This document shows positions 63,907 to 64,000 of a stretch of DNA of 64,000 bases, in pieces (within the stretch, counting starts at the first letter, position 1; each line of letters opens with the position of its first letter). A program made the position numbers and the translations under genes. The stretch lies in contig SBGD01000048.1 of assembly GCA_006226775.1 (NCBI GenBank), forward strand, positions 17,056 to 81,055, read 5' to 3'. Source of the stretch: Paracoccaceae bacterium (GTDB taxonomy: Bacteria > Pseudomonadota > Alphaproteobacteria > Rhodobacterales > Rhodobacteraceae). The notes beneath the pieces were generated by a model. The model ran no database searches and was not told where the DNA came from. It saw nothing but the letters and a program-made list of their open reading frames with translations.

Positions 63907-64000
63907 GTAAGCGCGACCTGGACCCCACCTTCTTCTGAACTGCCGCTTTTGAGAATCTGTCCCTGTCTTGGAACAGGGATGGAGTTTCTCCGTGGAGGAT
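63907..64000 (+). mobile_element. Possible left end of an IS66-family element
   Basis: GTAAGCG at 63907-63913, 54 bases after the regulator's stop, matches the terminal sequence of IS66-family insertion sequences. The remaining 87 bases to the edge carry no long frame and end with a purine-rich GTGGAGGAT that could precede a first transposase gene. The rest lies outside the window, so this is tentative. Confidence 0.3.

Overview
The window is GC-rich DNA (long stretches above about 65% G+C by eye) from an alphaproteobacterium, most likely of the order Rhodobacterales (Rhodobacteraceae/Roseobacteraceae). That placement rests on gene content and synteny that I recognise: a TauE exporter followed by a TIGR02186 protein; a ChvI-ChvG two-component pair running straight into hprK, rapZ, a mannose-type EIIA and HPr; pckA divergent from chvI; a DUF6473 protein beside etfBA and 3-hydroxybutyryl-CoA dehydrogenase; DUF2125; and a short H-NS/HvrA-type protein. 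It reads as core chromosome. There is no phage, CRISPR array or rRNA operon. One tRNA-Pro(CGG) is present, and the only hint of a mobile element is a possible IS66-type end in the last 94 bases.

Layout. 1-8874: end of a nucleoside-type ABC transporter (two permeases), TauE + TIGR02186, a MotA/ExbB-like plus long coiled-coil OmpA-like envelope pair, a gamma-glutamylcyclotransferase and a DUF2125 protein. 9049-18956: M20 hydrolase, panC-panB (pantothenate), an aldehyde dehydrogenase/SDR/cupin/P1 peptidase cluster, leuB, a small exported protein, a DMT permease and tRNA-Pro. 18991-24516: MFS permease, an unusual class IV aminotransferase overlapping a sulfotransferase-like gene, an H-NS-family gene with an AT-rich upstream region, and pckA. 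24886-30261: chvI-chvG-hprK-rapZ-EIIA-HPr and a lysophospholipid-type acyltransferase. 30317-36223: 3-hydroxybutyryl-CoA dehydrogenase, DUF6473, etfA-etfB, and divergent hemC/hemE. 36488-41055: ABC-2 exporter, S49 peptidase, a small Cys-rich membrane protein, a Na+/Ca2+ exchanger and a pteridine-reductase-like SDR. 41056-41746: the largest gene-free stretch, with two DnaA-box-like sequences. 41747-49384: uvrC, gph-rpe, a secreted endonuclease/exonuclease/phosphatase-fold protein, a membrane protein and leuD-leuC. 49658-54659: MscS channel, rsfS-rlmH, rsmD with an FAD reductase, and a peroxiredoxin. 54716-58921: a LysR gene divergent from a ring-cleaving dioxygenase, pirin, FMN/quinone reductase and MliC-type protein. 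59058-64000: mgtE, then a secreted TPR protein divergent from a membrane-anchored CadC-like regulator with TolB-like and TPR domains.

How the genes work together. chvIG + hprK-rapZ-EIIA-HPr form an envelope/carbon-state signalling operon next to pckA, the gluconeogenic entry point. etfBA, 3-hydroxybutyryl-CoA dehydrogenase and (by inference) DUF6473 belong to fatty-acid/PHB-type oxidation. leuB and leuCD lie 30 kb apart. The LysR cluster looks like quinone/aromatic-electrophile detoxification.

The least expected structure is non-coding. At least three families of dispersed palindromic elements sit at gene 3' ends: (A) paired 24-30 bp inverted repeats whose arms are themselves hairpins with compensatory changes; (B) twin palindromes with 2-nt loops at three convergent junctions; (C/D) a G5C...GC5 hairpin followed by a conserved block, which in one case supplies the last ten codons of a gene. 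Two genes (rsfS and the endonuclease-like gene) have no credible AUG/GUG/UUG start and appear to use CTG.
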